Origin: Asanoa sp040676615
Lineage (GTDB): Bacteria; Actinomycetota; Actinomycetes; Mycobacteriales; Micromonosporaceae
Reading direction: 5' to 3'
DNA length: 64,000 nucleotides
NCBI RefSeq assembly: GCF_040676615.1
Contig: NZ_JBFAPI010000010.1
Location: forward strand, 124,001 to 188,000
The notes beneath the pieces were generated by a model. That model did not search any database and was not told the origin of the DNA. It saw only the letters and a list, made by a program, of their open reading frames with translations. Every line of letters begins with the position of its first letter. Within the stretch, counting starts at the first letter, position 1. Shown here one piece after another: positions 16,928-25,340 of the stretch. The translations under genes were made by a program, and so were the position numbers.

Positions 16928-17476
16928 GTGTCCGATCAAGGCGTCACCACTGCCCGCCTGACATTGCGGGAGCCGAGGTCGGAAGACCTGCCCGACCTGT
17001 TCGCGCTCTATTCCGATCCACAGGTGTGGGCGCCCGACCCGGTGAGCCGGCAGGACACGATCGCCCAGACCGAGACCATGCTCGCCAACTGGCGGGCCGC
17101 CTGGGCGCGCGACGGCCTCGGCATCTGGGCCTGCCACCTCGCCGACGGCACGTTCGTCGGGATCGGTGGCTGCTTCGTCCGCTACGGCGTGGCCTGGAAC
17201 CTCGCCTTCCGGCTGGTCCCGCGGTTCTGGGGCCAGGGCTTCGCGCAGGAGATCTCCCGCGCGGCGCTGGCCGCGGCGCGTGAGCTGCGGGCGGACCTGC
17301 CGGTGACCGCCTACCTGGTGGAGAGCAACGACCGGTCCCGCCGGTCGATCGAGCGCCTCGGCCTCGAGCTGGTCTGGCGCGGTCCCGACGCCGGCAACCC
17401 CGACACCTCGGCCGTGCGGCTGCTCTTCAGCGATCGGCCGCTGTCCGCGGCAAGCACGCGGGCGCTGGCCGGCTGA
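16928..17476 (+). CDS. GNAT family N-acetyltransferase (RimJ/RimL type)
   Basis: Acetyltransferase of 182 residues of the type that modifies protein N-termini or small amines. It begins VSDQGVTTARLTLREPRSEDLPDL, the standard RimJ/L opening, then carries WACHLADGTFVGIGGC, the beta-bulge strand AFRLVPRFWGQGFAQEISRAAL (acetyl-CoA loop W-G-Q-G-F-A) and VESNDRSRRSIERLGLEL. GTG 16928 is preferred over an in-frame start at 16847 because the longer N-terminus falls in the degenerate repeats and is not family-like. It converges on the ABC1 kinase gene, three bases apart. Confidence 0.88.
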   Translation: MSDQGVTTARLTLREPRSEDLPDLFALYSDPQVWAPDPVSRQDTIAQTETMLANWRAAWARDGLGIWACHLADGTFVGIGGCFVRYGVAWNLAFRLVPRFWGQGFAQEISRAALAAARELRADLPVTAYLVESNDRSRRSIERLGLELVWRGPDAGNPDTSAVRLLFSDRPLSAASTRALAG

Positions 17477-17479
17477 GGC

Positions 17480-19453
17480 TCATTCCCGCCGGAACACCAC
17501 GACCAGCACCCGCAACACCAGGACGACGGCGACGATGAGCAGGCCGTAGCCGAGCAGTGGAAAGAGGCCGACCGTGGTGCCGACCCGGGGTCCGTCGCCG
17601 GCGCCGAGCAGCACCACCGCTACCACCCCCGCCGCCGATCCGATGACCGTCAGCAGCGCCCGGTGCAGCAGGTCGGTGACCAGCCGGCGGTCCTGGTCGT
17701 CGGCGAAGAGCCTGACGTTGACCCGCAGCCGCCCGTGTTCGAGCGCGTCGCCGATCCGGTCGATCCGCCGCGGCAACCGGCGCAGCACCGGCAGCAGCTC
17801 CGCCAACTCGTCTTCCAGCGACCCGCGCAGCCGCTCCGGACCGAGCGCCTCGGCGATCCGCCGGCTGCCGACCGCGCGGGCGTGCGCGACCAGGTCGAAG
17901 CCGGGCCGGACCAGGCCGAGCGTGCCCTCGAGCGTGGCGAACGCCCGGAACACGGCGGCGACGGCCGGCGGCACCCGCAGCCCGTAGGACGTGAAGGTGC
18001 GCAGCAGCGCCGGTACCGCCGCCGCGCCGGCGGTGCTGCCGGGCCCGGCGAAGCGCACGAGCAGGGCACCGATCGCACGCTGCAGCTCGCGCTCGTCGAT
18101 CTCCTCCGGGCGGTCGACGACCTGCAGCAGGGCGTCGCTGACGGCGACGGAGTCGCCGCGCCCCAGCGCGCCGAGCAGTTGGCCGATGCCGGCCCGGGTC
18201 GCCGCGTCGAGCCGACCGACCGAGCCGAGGTCGAGCACGCTGAGGCGGCCGTCGTCGCTCACCAGCACGTTGCCCGGATGCAGGTCCACGTGGAAGATCC
18301 CGTGCACCAGCACCTGGTCGAGCATCGTGTCGACCAGGCCCGCCGCGATCTCGGCCCGCCGGTCGTCGCCGAGCCGGTCGAGGGCGGCGGTGGCGGCGCG
18401 CAGGGGAGTGCCGTCCATCCGTTCCATCACCAGCACCCGCTCGGAGCTCAGATCGGGGTGCGGCGCCGGCACGCGGACGCCCCGGTTCGGCGAGGTGGCC
18501 AGGGCCGCCGCCATCGCCTGGAGGTTGTCGCGCTCCACGGTGAAGTCGATCTCCTCCCGCAGCGCCGCCGCGAAACCCTCGGCCAGTGCGCGCAGCCCCA
18601 GCGGACGCCCCCACGACGTGCGTTCCTCGAGCGTGCCCGTCAGCCGGAGCAGGATGTCGACGTCGCGCTCGACCACGGCGGCGATGCCGGGCCGGCGGAC
18701 CTTGACCACGACCTCGGTGCCGTCGGCCAGCCGGGCGGCATGCACCTGCGCCACCGACGCGGCGGCGAGCGGCTGCCGGTCGAAGGCGGCGAACGCCTCT
18801 TCGACCGGCCGGCCGAAGTCGTCGGCGAGCACGGCGGCCACCTCGTCCCACGGCACCGGCGCCGCCTGGTCCTGCAGTGCGGTCAGCTCGTCGGCGATCT
18901 CGGCCGGCAGCAGGTCCCGCCGGGTCGACAGGAGCTGGCCGAGCTTGACGAACGTGACGCCGCCCTCATCGAGCGCCGCCCGCAGCGAACGGCCGAGCCG
19001 CCGGCGCGCGGCGGCCGACGAAGGCCCGGGCGCCGGCCGGCCACGCAGAAAGCGGCCGAGGCCGTGGCGCAGCGCGATGCGCACGATCGCGGCGTACCGG
19101 CGGCTGCGGGCGATCCGCCGGCGCGTGCCGTGCCACAGCTCGAACGGGCCGGGCATCGAGCCGGTCGGCAGCAGCACTTCGAGGACCACCAGCGCCGCCA
19201 TCGCCAGCAGGGCCGACACGACGATCGACAGGATGCCGAAGAGCAGCACCTCGCCGCCGCTGACGCTGCGCGGGTCCGGTGGCGCGAGCGCACCAAGAAT
19301 CGGGGCGGCGACGAAGAGGGCCAGCACGCCGGCCAGCAGGGTACGCACGACGCCGACGCGGACACCCAGCAGGCGCCGGATGACCGCGGCGAACAGCAGC
19401 ACCGTCACGACCATCGTGGGCACGAACAGCAACACGGCGATCGTGGTTTCCAC
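17480..19453 (-). CDS. ABC1/UbiB/AarF-family atypical kinase, membrane bound
   Basis: A 657-residue protein with three N-terminal helices (from VETTIAVLLFVPTMVV to about residue 120), an ABC1 kinase domain and two C-terminal helices. The kinase domain shows the family KxGQ motif (GVTFVKLGQLLSTR), the A-rich loop replacement LAAASVAQVHAARL, VVVKVRRPG, the extended ExD region EEIDFTVERDNL, the catalytic FHVDLHPGNVLV and the metal loop VLDLGSVG. Family members act in quinone/isoprenoid lipid metabolism, mostly as ATPases. N-terminal membrane segments are unusual for AarF, which normally has helices only at the C-terminus. GTG 19453 is the first usable start; no clear ribosome binding site. Confidence 0.88.
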   Translation of the reverse strand: METTIAVLLFVPTMVVTVLLFAAVIRRLLGVRVGVVRTLLAGVLALFVAAPILGALAPPDPRSVSGGEVLLFGILSIVVSALLAMAALVVLEVLLPTGSMPGPFELWHGTRRRIARSRRYAAIVRIALRHGLGRFLRGRPAPGPSSAAARRRLGRSLRAALDEGGVTFVKLGQLLSTRRDLLPAEIADELTALQDQAAPVPWDEVAAVLADDFGRPVEEAFAAFDRQPLAAASVAQVHAARLADGTEVVVKVRRPGIAAVVERDVDILLRLTGTLEERTSWGRPLGLRALAEGFAAALREEIDFTVERDNLQAMAAALATSPNRGVRVPAPHPDLSSERVLVMERMDGTPLRAATAALDRLGDDRRAEIAAGLVDTMLDQVLVHGIFHVDLHPGNVLVSDDGRLSVLDLGSVGRLDAATRAGIGQLLGALGRGDSVAVSDALLQVVDRPEEIDERELQRAIGALLVRFAGPGSTAGAAAVPALLRTFTSYGLRVPPAVAAVFRAFATLEGTLGLVRPGFDLVAHARAVGSRRIAEALGPERLRGSLEDELAELLPVLRRLPRRIDRIGDALEHGRLRVNVRLFADDQDRRLVTDLLHRALLTVIGSAAGVVAVVLLGAGDGPRVGTTVGLFPLLGYGLLIVAVVLVLRVLVVVFRRE

Positions 19454-19503
19454 GAACGAGGACGATATCGGGATCCCCGAACGTACGTACGCCCGCGAAA
19501 ACG

Positions 19504-20520
19504 TCAGACCGGTGCCGCGGTGCTGCCGCGGACGACGAGGTGCGTCGCCAGCTCGATCCGGGTCGACTCCAGGCGCTCGCCGTTGACGATCCGCAGCAGG
19601 GTGCGCGCGGCGGCCACGCCCATCTCGTGCAGCGGCTGCCGCACCGTCGTCATCGGCGGCGCCGTCCACTCGGCGAAGTTGAGGTCGTCGAAGCCGACCA
19701 CGCTGACGTCGCCCGGGATGGTCAGGCCCGCCCTGCGCACCGCCTCGTAGACGCCGGTCGCCTGCTGGTCACTGCCCGCGAAGATGGCCGTCGGTCGTGC
19801 CGGCAGGGCCAACAGCGCCTGGGCACCGCGCAGGCCGCCCTCGTGCATGAAGTTGCCGTAACGGACCAACTGTCGGTCGGCGGGCAGGCCGGCCGACTCC
19901 AGCGCGGCCCGGTAGCCGGCGATCCGGGCCCGGGTGCACTGCAACCGCTCCGGGCCCCCGATCGCCCCGATCCGCCGGTGGCCGAGCGTGATCAGGTGCT
20001 CGGCCGCCACATAGCCGCCGGCGAAGTTGGTCGCCCCGATCGAGGCCACGTCGGGCGGTGGCTGGCTGACCCCGTCGACCACCACGATGGGCAACCCGCG
20101 ACGGTCGAGGTCGGCGCGTTGCCGCTCGGTCAACTCCGACAGCACCAGGATCGCGCCCTGTGAACCCCGGGCGAGCGCCGACTCGACCCAGCGCCGGGTC
20201 AACGACTGTCGGTTGTGGACTGTGGAGACGACCAGGGCGTGGCCGGCGGCCTCCAGCACCTCCTCGACCCCGGAGAGGATTTCCAGGCCCCAGACGCTGT
20301 CGAGGTCGTTGATCACCAGGTCGACGAGGTCGCTGTGGCGGCCGGACCGGCGCACCGCGCGCGGGCGGCGGTAGCCGCGTTCGGCCAGCAACCGCTCGAC
20401 CCGGCTGCGGGTCGCGGCCGACACGTCGGTGTGTCCGTTGAGCACTTTGGACACCGTGGAGATCGCGACGTTGGCCTCCTTGGCGATCTCCGCCATGGTG
20501 GGCCGGCCGGTGGCTGCCAT
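19504..20520 (-). CDS. LacI family transcriptional regulator
   Basis: Sugar-responsive repressor of 338 residues. The N-terminal helix-turn-helix and hinge read PTMAEIAKEANVAISTVSKVLNG and end in RPRAVRRSGR; the rest is a periplasmic-binding-protein fold with VVVDGVSQPP, GHRRIGAIGGP, AIFAGSDQQATGVYEA and the terminal VVGFDDLNFAEWTAPPMTTVRQP. ATG 20520 is the start. No sugar transporter or glycosidase is adjacent, so its targets lie elsewhere; the ABC1 kinase downstream is an unlikely target. A palindromic site directly upstream suggests autoregulation. Confidence 0.93.
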   Translation of the reverse strand: MAATGRPTMAEIAKEANVAISTVSKVLNGHTDVSAATRSRVERLLAERGYRRPRAVRRSGRHSDLVDLVINDLDSVWGLEILSGVEEVLEAAGHALVVSTVHNRQSLTRRWVESALARGSQGAILVLSELTERQRADLDRRGLPIVVVDGVSQPPPDVASIGATNFAGGYVAAEHLITLGHRRIGAIGGPERLQCTRARIAGYRAALESAGLPADRQLVRYGNFMHEGGLRGAQALLALPARPTAIFAGSDQQATGVYEAVRRAGLTIPGDVSVVGFDDLNFAEWTAPPMTTVRQPLHEMGVAAARTLLRIVNGERLESTRIELATHLVVRGSTAAPV

Positions 20521-20521
20521 A

Positions 20522-20541
20522 GTTTCGAAAACCTTCGATAC
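20522..20541. promoter_or_regulatory. Putative LacI-type autoregulatory operator
   Basis: The 20 bases GTTTCGAAAACCTTCGATAC just upstream of the LacI start form an imperfect palindrome (7 of 10 arm positions match) built on TCGAA/TTCGA. A further CGAAAC element occurs near 20585 and 20594. Central symmetry and position fit a LacI-family operator; binding is inferred. Confidence 0.5.
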
Positions 20542-20600
20542 GAGGGGCTGTGTCGGGCACCGTACACCCCTTGTCGGCAGACCGAAACAGCTCTCGAAAC

Positions 20601-21113
20601 TCAAGGCCCGGCGGGGCGCTCCGGGGTGTCGCCGAGCGCGGTCAGCAGGGTGCGCAGCAGGTCGGCCAGTTGCTTCTGCTCGCGCGGCCCGAGTGCGCCG
20701 ATCAGCCGGGACTCGTTGGCGACGTGATCGGCCATCGCCTGGTCGACGAGGTCGTGACCGGCGCCGGTCAGGGTGATCAGGACGCTGCGCCGGTTGGCCG
20801 GATCGGTTTCCCTGCTGACCAGGCCGCGGGCGACCAGGCGGTCGATCCGGTTGGTGATGGCGCCCGAGGTGATCATCGAGGAAGCGGCGAGGTCGCCCGC
20901 GGTCAGCCGGTAGGGCGGCCCGGAGCGCAGCAGCGTGGCCAGGATGTCGAACTCCCAGAGCTGCAGGTCGCGTGCCGCGAAGTGGTCGCTCAGCCGCCGT
21001 TCCAGCAACCGCGACGCGCGCTGGACGCGGCCGACCACACCCATCGGGCTCGCGTCGAGGTCGGGGCGCTCGGCCCGCCACTGGTCGAGCAACCGGTCGA
21101 CGTTGTCGGCCAT
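20601..21113 (-). CDS. MarR family transcriptional regulator
   Basis: Winged-helix repressor of 170 residues. It carries VVGRVQRASRLLERRLSDHF, the helix-turn-helix LTAGDLAASSMITSGAITNRIDRLVARGLVSRETDPANRRSVLI (core only) and a C-terminal dimer helix. ATG 21113 is chosen because AGGAG lies five bases upstream; the in-frame ATG at 21143 has no such site and would place coding sequence over an operator. Divergent from an EamA transporter, with TCAACGTTGA palindromes at both ends of the shared promoter region, so it most likely represses both directions. Confidence 0.92.
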   Translation of the reverse strand: MADNVDRLLDQWRAERPDLDASPMGVVGRVQRASRLLERRLSDHFAARDLQLWEFDILATLLRSGPPYRLTAGDLAASSMITSGAITNRIDRLVARGLVSRETDPANRRSVLITLTGAGHDLVDQAMADHVANESRLIGALGPREQKQLADLLRTLLTALGDTPERPAGP

Positions 21114-21121
21114 CTCACTCC

Positions 21122-21192
21122 TCAACGTTGAACTGTTTGACATGAAGATAGCACGCGTGCTTCTCTCTCAACGTCAAAACGTTCAACGTTGA
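21122..21192. promoter_or_regulatory. MarR operators in the divergent marR/eamA promoter
   Basis: The perfect 10-bp palindrome TCAACGTTGA occurs at 21122-21131 and 21183-21192, 61 bp centre to centre, with a half-matching TCAACGTCAA at 21168-21177. A separate perfect palindrome GCACGCGTGC lies between them at 21151-21160. The two outer sites sit next to the two divergent starts, as expected for a MarR repressor controlling itself and its neighbour. Confidence 0.75.
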
Positions 21193-21201
21193 GAGGTCCC
21201 G

Positions 21202-22062
21202 GTGCTGAGGAGTCGATGGTCGGTCACCGGCCTCACCGCGGTCGCGCCCGTGACATGGGGAACCACCTACCTGGTGACGACGCAGTGGTTGCCGCCGGAC
21301 CGCCCGCTGTTGTCCGGTGTCCTGCGCGCCCTGCCGGCCGGCCTGCTCGCCCTCGCGATCACCCGGCACCTTCCGCACGGTGTCTGGTGGTGGCGCGCGG
21401 CCGTCCTCGGCACGCTCAACATCGGGGCGTTCTTCGTGTTGCTGTTCGTCGCCGCGTACCGGCTCCCGGGTGGCGTCGCGGCCACCCTCGCGGCGGCACA
21501 ACCGCTCGTCGTCGCGGCCCTCGCCCTGCCTCTGCTGGACGAGCGCCCGACCCGGTGGCGGCTCGGCTGCGGCCTGCTGGGCATGCTCGGCATCGCCCTG
21601 ATGGTCCTGCGTGGACGGATCGGCTTCGACCCGGTGGGCCTCGCCGCCGGCCTCGGCGGCACCACGGTCATGGCCGCCGGCACCGTGCTCGCCAAGCGGT
21701 GGGGCCGCCCGGCCGGTGTCGGCCCGGCCGCGTTCGCCGGCTGGCAGCTCACCGCGGGCGGGTTGCTGATCGCGCCGGCCGCGCTGCTCGTCGAGGGCCC
21801 GCTACCCAGCCTCGACGGGGCGGCGCTGGCCGGCTACGCGTGGCTGTCGCTCGTCGGGACCGGCCTGGCCTACACGCTGTGGTTCGCCGGGCTGGGCCGG
21901 CTCCCGGTCGCCGCCCTGTCGTTCCTTCCCCTGCTGTCACCGGCCGTCGCCGCACTGCTCGGCTGGCTGGCACTCGGGCAGACGCTGACCGGCACCCAGT
22001 TCGCCGGCTTCGGCCTGGCCATGATCGCCGTCTGGACCGCCCAATACCCGAGAAAGAGCTGA
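21202..22062 (+). CDS. EamA/DMT family transporter
   Basis: Ten-helix drug/metabolite transporter of 286 residues, inner membrane. Two EamA repeats are seen: residues about 8-135 (TAVAPVTWGTTYLVTTQWLP opening; AAQPLVVAALALPLLDERP) and about 148-280 (WGRPAGVGPAAFAGWQL; LSPAVAALLGWLALGQTLTGTQFAGFGLA). GTG 21202 follows GAGAGG by five bases. It is followed five bases later by an NAD(P)-binding protein gene, giving a two-gene operon under the divergent MarR. Substrate unknown; family members export metabolites or drugs. Confidence 0.9.
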   Translation: MLRSRWSVTGLTAVAPVTWGTTYLVTTQWLPPDRPLLSGVLRALPAGLLALAITRHLPHGVWWWRAAVLGTLNIGAFFVLLFVAAYRLPGGVAATLAAAQPLVVAALALPLLDERPTRWRLGCGLLGMLGIALMVLRGRIGFDPVGLAAGLGGTTVMAAGTVLAKRWGRPAGVGPAAFAGWQLTAGGLLIAPAALLVEGPLPSLDGAALAGYAWLSLVGTGLAYTLWFAGLGRLPVAALSFLPLLSPAVAALLGWLALGQTLTGTQFAGFGLAMIAVWTAQYPRKS

Positions 22063-22067
22063 CCACG

Positions 22068-22718
22068 ATGCACATCACCGTTTTCGGTGCCGCCGGCGCC
22101 GCCGGCAGCCGGATCGTCGCCGAAGCGCTGCGCCGGGGCCACCGCACCACGGCCGTCGTCCGCGACCCGGCCCGTTTCGCCGACCTACCCGCGGCGGCGA
22201 CCCACCGGGTCGGCGACGCCGCCGACATCCGCAGCGTGAGCGCACTGAGCGCCGGCCAGGACGTCGTGGTCGCCGCGACCCGTCCGGCGCCGGGCCAGGA
22301 ACACGAGTTGGCCGTCGTGGCGAGCACGCTCCTGGCCGGGCTCGCCGGCACGGGCGCCCGCCTGGTCGCCGTCGGTGGGGCGGGCAGCCTGACGGTTCCC
22401 GGCAGCGACGGCACCCTCGCGGTCGACGACCCGGTGCACGTCCCGCCGGCCTGGCGCGACATCGCCCTCGCCGGCAACGAGCAACTCGCCACCTTCCGCG
22501 CGAACGCCGACGTGGACTGGACCTACCTCAGTCCGCCCGCGCTGCTCGAGCCCGGATCCCGAACAGGGCGCTACCGGTCGGGCACCGATGCCCTGCTGCT
22601 CGACGCCGCCGGCGTATCCGCGATCTCCATCGAGGACCTGGCCGTGGCCCTGCTGGACGAGATCGAGCGGCCCCGGCACCGGCGCACGCGGTTCACGGTC
22701 GCGGCGGCTCCCGCCTGA
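22068..22718 (+). CDS. NAD(P)-binding protein (atypical SDR, NmrA/YwnB-like)
   Basis: A 216-residue Rossmann-fold protein. The nucleotide loop is VFGAAGAAGSRI at residues 5-16, followed by RGHRTTAVVRDPARF; the middle carries ARLVAVGGAGSLTVPG and the end IEDLAVALLDEIERPRH. It lacks a full Tyr-x-x-x-Lys pair of classical SDRs, which fits the atypical NAD(P)H-binding group (YwnB, NmrA-like) that often senses redox state or reduces quinones. It starts at ATG 22068 just after the EamA stop and is presumably controlled by the divergent MarR. Confidence 0.85.
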   Translation: MHITVFGAAGAAGSRIVAEALRRGHRTTAVVRDPARFADLPAAATHRVGDAADIRSVSALSAGQDVVVAATRPAPGQEHELAVVASTLLAGLAGTGARLVAVGGAGSLTVPGSDGTLAVDDPVHVPPAWRDIALAGNEQLATFRANADVDWTYLSPPALLEPGSRTGRYRSGTDALLLDAAGVSAISIEDLAVALLDEIERPRHRRTRFTVAAAPA

Positions 22719-22724
22719 GCAGGC

Positions 22725-25277
22725 TCAGGGCCCGGCGGCGGCCGGCGCCGGCTCCGGTTCGCTGCGCGGTGCCACGGTCGACTTGCGCGCGGCGACCGCC
22801 AGGATCACGGCGATCACCGCGAGGGCAATCCCGAACACCGTCCAGTGCGCGACCTCGCCGCTGCTGGCGAACAGCGCGATCACCGCGACGCCGAGGCCGC
22901 CGACCGCGACCACCAGGAAGGCGGCGAAGACCAACATCATGATCAGCCGGGTACGCAGCCGCTTGGCCAGACTCGTCGGGTCCTGCGCCAAGCCGTGCCA
23001 GAACGCGCCCCGCAACGGGCCGGTCAACCAGCGGGCCGCCCGGTTGCCCAGCGTCAACCCGTCGGGCTCGGCGACCGCGACCATCGCCTCCAGGGTCCGC
23101 TGCGCGCCGGTGCGCATCCGGGGCGACGGCGCCGCCGGGTCGCAGGCGTCCAACCGGCCGTGGGTGAGCAGTCGGGTCACCACGCCGGCGAGTTGCACCG
23201 CCGTCGTCCGGCCCAGGTCCGAGCGCAGGAACGAGCGGACCAGTTCGCGGTCGTCGCCGGCCACCCGCTGGTGCGCCGCGGCCAGCCGGGCCAGCAGCGC
23301 GGCCCCGCCGAGCCCGCCGTAGAAGCGGTCGGCCTCGTCGGCGAGGACCGCCCGCTGCACCGACTCGATCTCGCGGCCGACGTCGGGCCGGTCGTCGAGC
23401 ACCAGCCGGGTGAGGTGGGCGGCGGCGTCGAGCCGACCCCAGAGCCAGTCGTGCTGTCGGGCGCCCTCGGCCGCGAACGCGCCGAAGTGCCCGACCCGGG
23501 TGCCGAACAGCTTGCGGTCGCCGGCGCCGGCGTACTGGCCGAGTTCGCGCAGCGGGCTGTCGACGTCGGGCCCGATCCGGACGAAGTCGAAGGGCGGCGT
23601 GTGTACGCGCACCGACGGCACGGCGAACGCCCGCGCCAGCACCTCCGCGGCCAGCGCGCGCTCCACGACGGCCTCGGCGTCGCCGTAGCTCTCCGCCGCG
23701 GCGCGGACGATGACCAGCAGGTGCTCGCGGACCCGCAGGTCGACGAAGACGGCGTTGAGCAGCGTGGCCAACTCGGTGTCCGGCGCCGAGGCGGACAGCC
23801 GGCCGGCGTCGGCCCGCTCGACGACGGCACCGGAGACCGCCTCCTCGATCGCGAGGATCCGGTTGAGCGCCGTGCTGAGCCCGACGGCCACGTTCGTCGG
23901 GTTGGCGAACGTCGGCCCGCCGGGCACGCCGTTGAGCTGGTCGCGCACCTCCCGCAGCATCGCCGTGACGACCTGCTGGGCCGCCGAGATGCCCCATGTC
24001 CACAACGGACCGTCCAGCGCGTTGCGCAACCCGGCGCCGGCCGGCGGCAGCCACAGGTTGTCGGTCTGGAGGAGCCCGTCGGCGTCGATCCGCGCCTGCC
24101 CGCCGAGGTCGGTGGCCAGCGGCCGGCGGCGCAGCACCCGGCGGACCCGCCAGACACCGTCGACCACCCGGGCCCGCCGGTACTCCGGCACCAGTTCGGC
24201 CGCCGTGGCCCGCAGCCGGGGGCCGTCGCCGCCGCGCAGCCGTTCGAAGAGGCGGGCGGCGGGCGACTCCGCGGCCACCGAGAGCCGGTCGTCGAGTTCG
24301 TCGACGTCGCTGCGGAAGTCGACCTCGCGGGGCAGGCTCAGTGAACCGGAGATGACCGCGTGCAGCGGCGGGCTGAGCCGGGCGACGTCGTTGGCCGGCA
24401 CCCCGCCGCCGGCCGCCCGGTGACCGGAACTCGGCACCACGTAGGCCAGGATCCGCCGGTAGGGCCCGGTGACCGGGCGGTGGGCCATCTCCTCGACCAC
24501 GGGGCCGAACGGAGCGTTGTCGAGCACGCCGCCGTCGACGAGGAACGTCGGGTGCTCGGCGTCGCGGGCTGCGGGCTGCACGCGTACCCCCGCGTCGAGA
24601 AGGGGTTGCTCGTATTCCGGCGCGAAGGCGCCGGGGAAGCAGGCGGACGCCCGGGCGGCGGTGACCAGCGCCCGGGTCTGGCGGAAGTCGTTGCGGCACT
24701 CCTCGCGCGGCCCGCCGTCGCGGTGGTGCACCTGCCGCGCGCCGTCGGCGACGAACCGGTAGAGGCGGCGGTGGTCTTCGTAATCGAACCGCTGGCCGAG
24801 CGCATCGGTGCCGCGCGGCTGCTGGCCGCCCGTCGCGGTCGCGGTGACGAAGAGGGTGACCGGCGTTGCCGGGCGCGGCGCGTCACCGGCGATCGGCGCG
24901 ATGGCGTCGCCGACCGTCCTGGTGAAGTAGCGGCCGTCGAGCAGGCTGAGCGGGTTGTCGTCGGTCTCGTTGAGCAGCTTGCCGCTGGTCAGCGCGGCGT
25001 CGTCGAGCCAGAGCGAACGGAGCCCGTCGGGCAGCGGCTTGCCGGCGGCCACGGCCGAGGCCAGGAGGGTGCCGTTGAGACCGCCGGCGCTCGTACCCGC
25101 GATGATGTCGACCGTCACCGTCGCGTTGGCGTCGCCGCACAGGTCGCGCCAGGGCCCCTCTTTGCGGCGCAGCCGGTCGATCTCGTGGGTGACCCCCGCC
25201 ATCCAGACGGCCAGGCTCACACCGCCGTTGAAGACCAGCGCCAAGCGCAGCTCGGTGGGGTGGGTGGTGGTCGACAT
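22725..25277 (-). CDS. Patatin-like phospholipase with DUF3376 and C-terminal membrane helices
   Basis: An 850-residue actinobacterial patatin-like protein. The oxyanion region is ALVFNGGVSLAVWMAGVTHEID, the catalytic serine is Ser63 in IIAGTSAGGLNG, and the catalytic aspartate is Asp248 in FLVDGGVLDNAPF. Middle residues (about 300-760) correspond to the DUF3376 extension found in this subfamily. Two hydrophobic segments near residues 775-830 suggest anchoring at the membrane with the catalytic domain inside. Expected activity is acyl hydrolysis of lipids; substrate untested. ATG 25277 has GGGAG seven bases upstream. Bacterial patatins also serve as defence effectors, but no nucleotide cyclase or sensor gene lies beside this one. 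Confidence 0.9.
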   Translation of the reverse strand: MSTTTHPTELRLALVFNGGVSLAVWMAGVTHEIDRLRRKEGPWRDLCGDANATVTVDIIAGTSAGGLNGTLLASAVAAGKPLPDGLRSLWLDDAALTSGKLLNETDDNPLSLLDGRYFTRTVGDAIAPIAGDAPRPATPVTLFVTATATGGQQPRGTDALGQRFDYEDHRRLYRFVADGARQVHHRDGGPREECRNDFRQTRALVTAARASACFPGAFAPEYEQPLLDAGVRVQPAARDAEHPTFLVDGGVLDNAPFGPVVEEMAHRPVTGPYRRILAYVVPSSGHRAAGGGVPANDVARLSPPLHAVISGSLSLPREVDFRSDVDELDDRLSVAAESPAARLFERLRGGDGPRLRATAAELVPEYRRARVVDGVWRVRRVLRRRPLATDLGGQARIDADGLLQTDNLWLPPAGAGLRNALDGPLWTWGISAAQQVVTAMLREVRDQLNGVPGGPTFANPTNVAVGLSTALNRILAIEEAVSGAVVERADAGRLSASAPDTELATLLNAVFVDLRVREHLLVIVRAAAESYGDAEAVVERALAAEVLARAFAVPSVRVHTPPFDFVRIGPDVDSPLRELGQYAGAGDRKLFGTRVGHFGAFAAEGARQHDWLWGRLDAAAHLTRLVLDDRPDVGREIESVQRAVLADEADRFYGGLGGAALLARLAAAHQRVAGDDRELVRSFLRSDLGRTTAVQLAGVVTRLLTHGRLDACDPAAPSPRMRTGAQRTLEAMVAVAEPDGLTLGNRAARWLTGPLRGAFWHGLAQDPTSLAKRLRTRLIMMLVFAAFLVVAVGGLGVAVIALFASSGEVAHWTVFGIALAVIAVILAVAARKSTVAPRSEPEPAPAAAGP

Positions 25278-25340
25278 TGCCGCTCCCGCTGAGTGTGCCC
25301 ACGGACTAATCGGGCATTCTTCGCAGAAGTGTACGGGTCG

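Noticed and set aside
19480..19495. ACGTACGT palindrome between lacI and the ABC1 kinase gene
   Set aside because: Short alternating palindrome with no paired site; could occur by chance and has no clear role.
17663..19750. Open frame of about 690 codons on the plus strand opposite the ABC1 kinase
   Set aside because: Shadow frame; His/Gln/Arg-rich composition typical of antisense to a real gene, while the minus-strand frame has clear kinase motifs.
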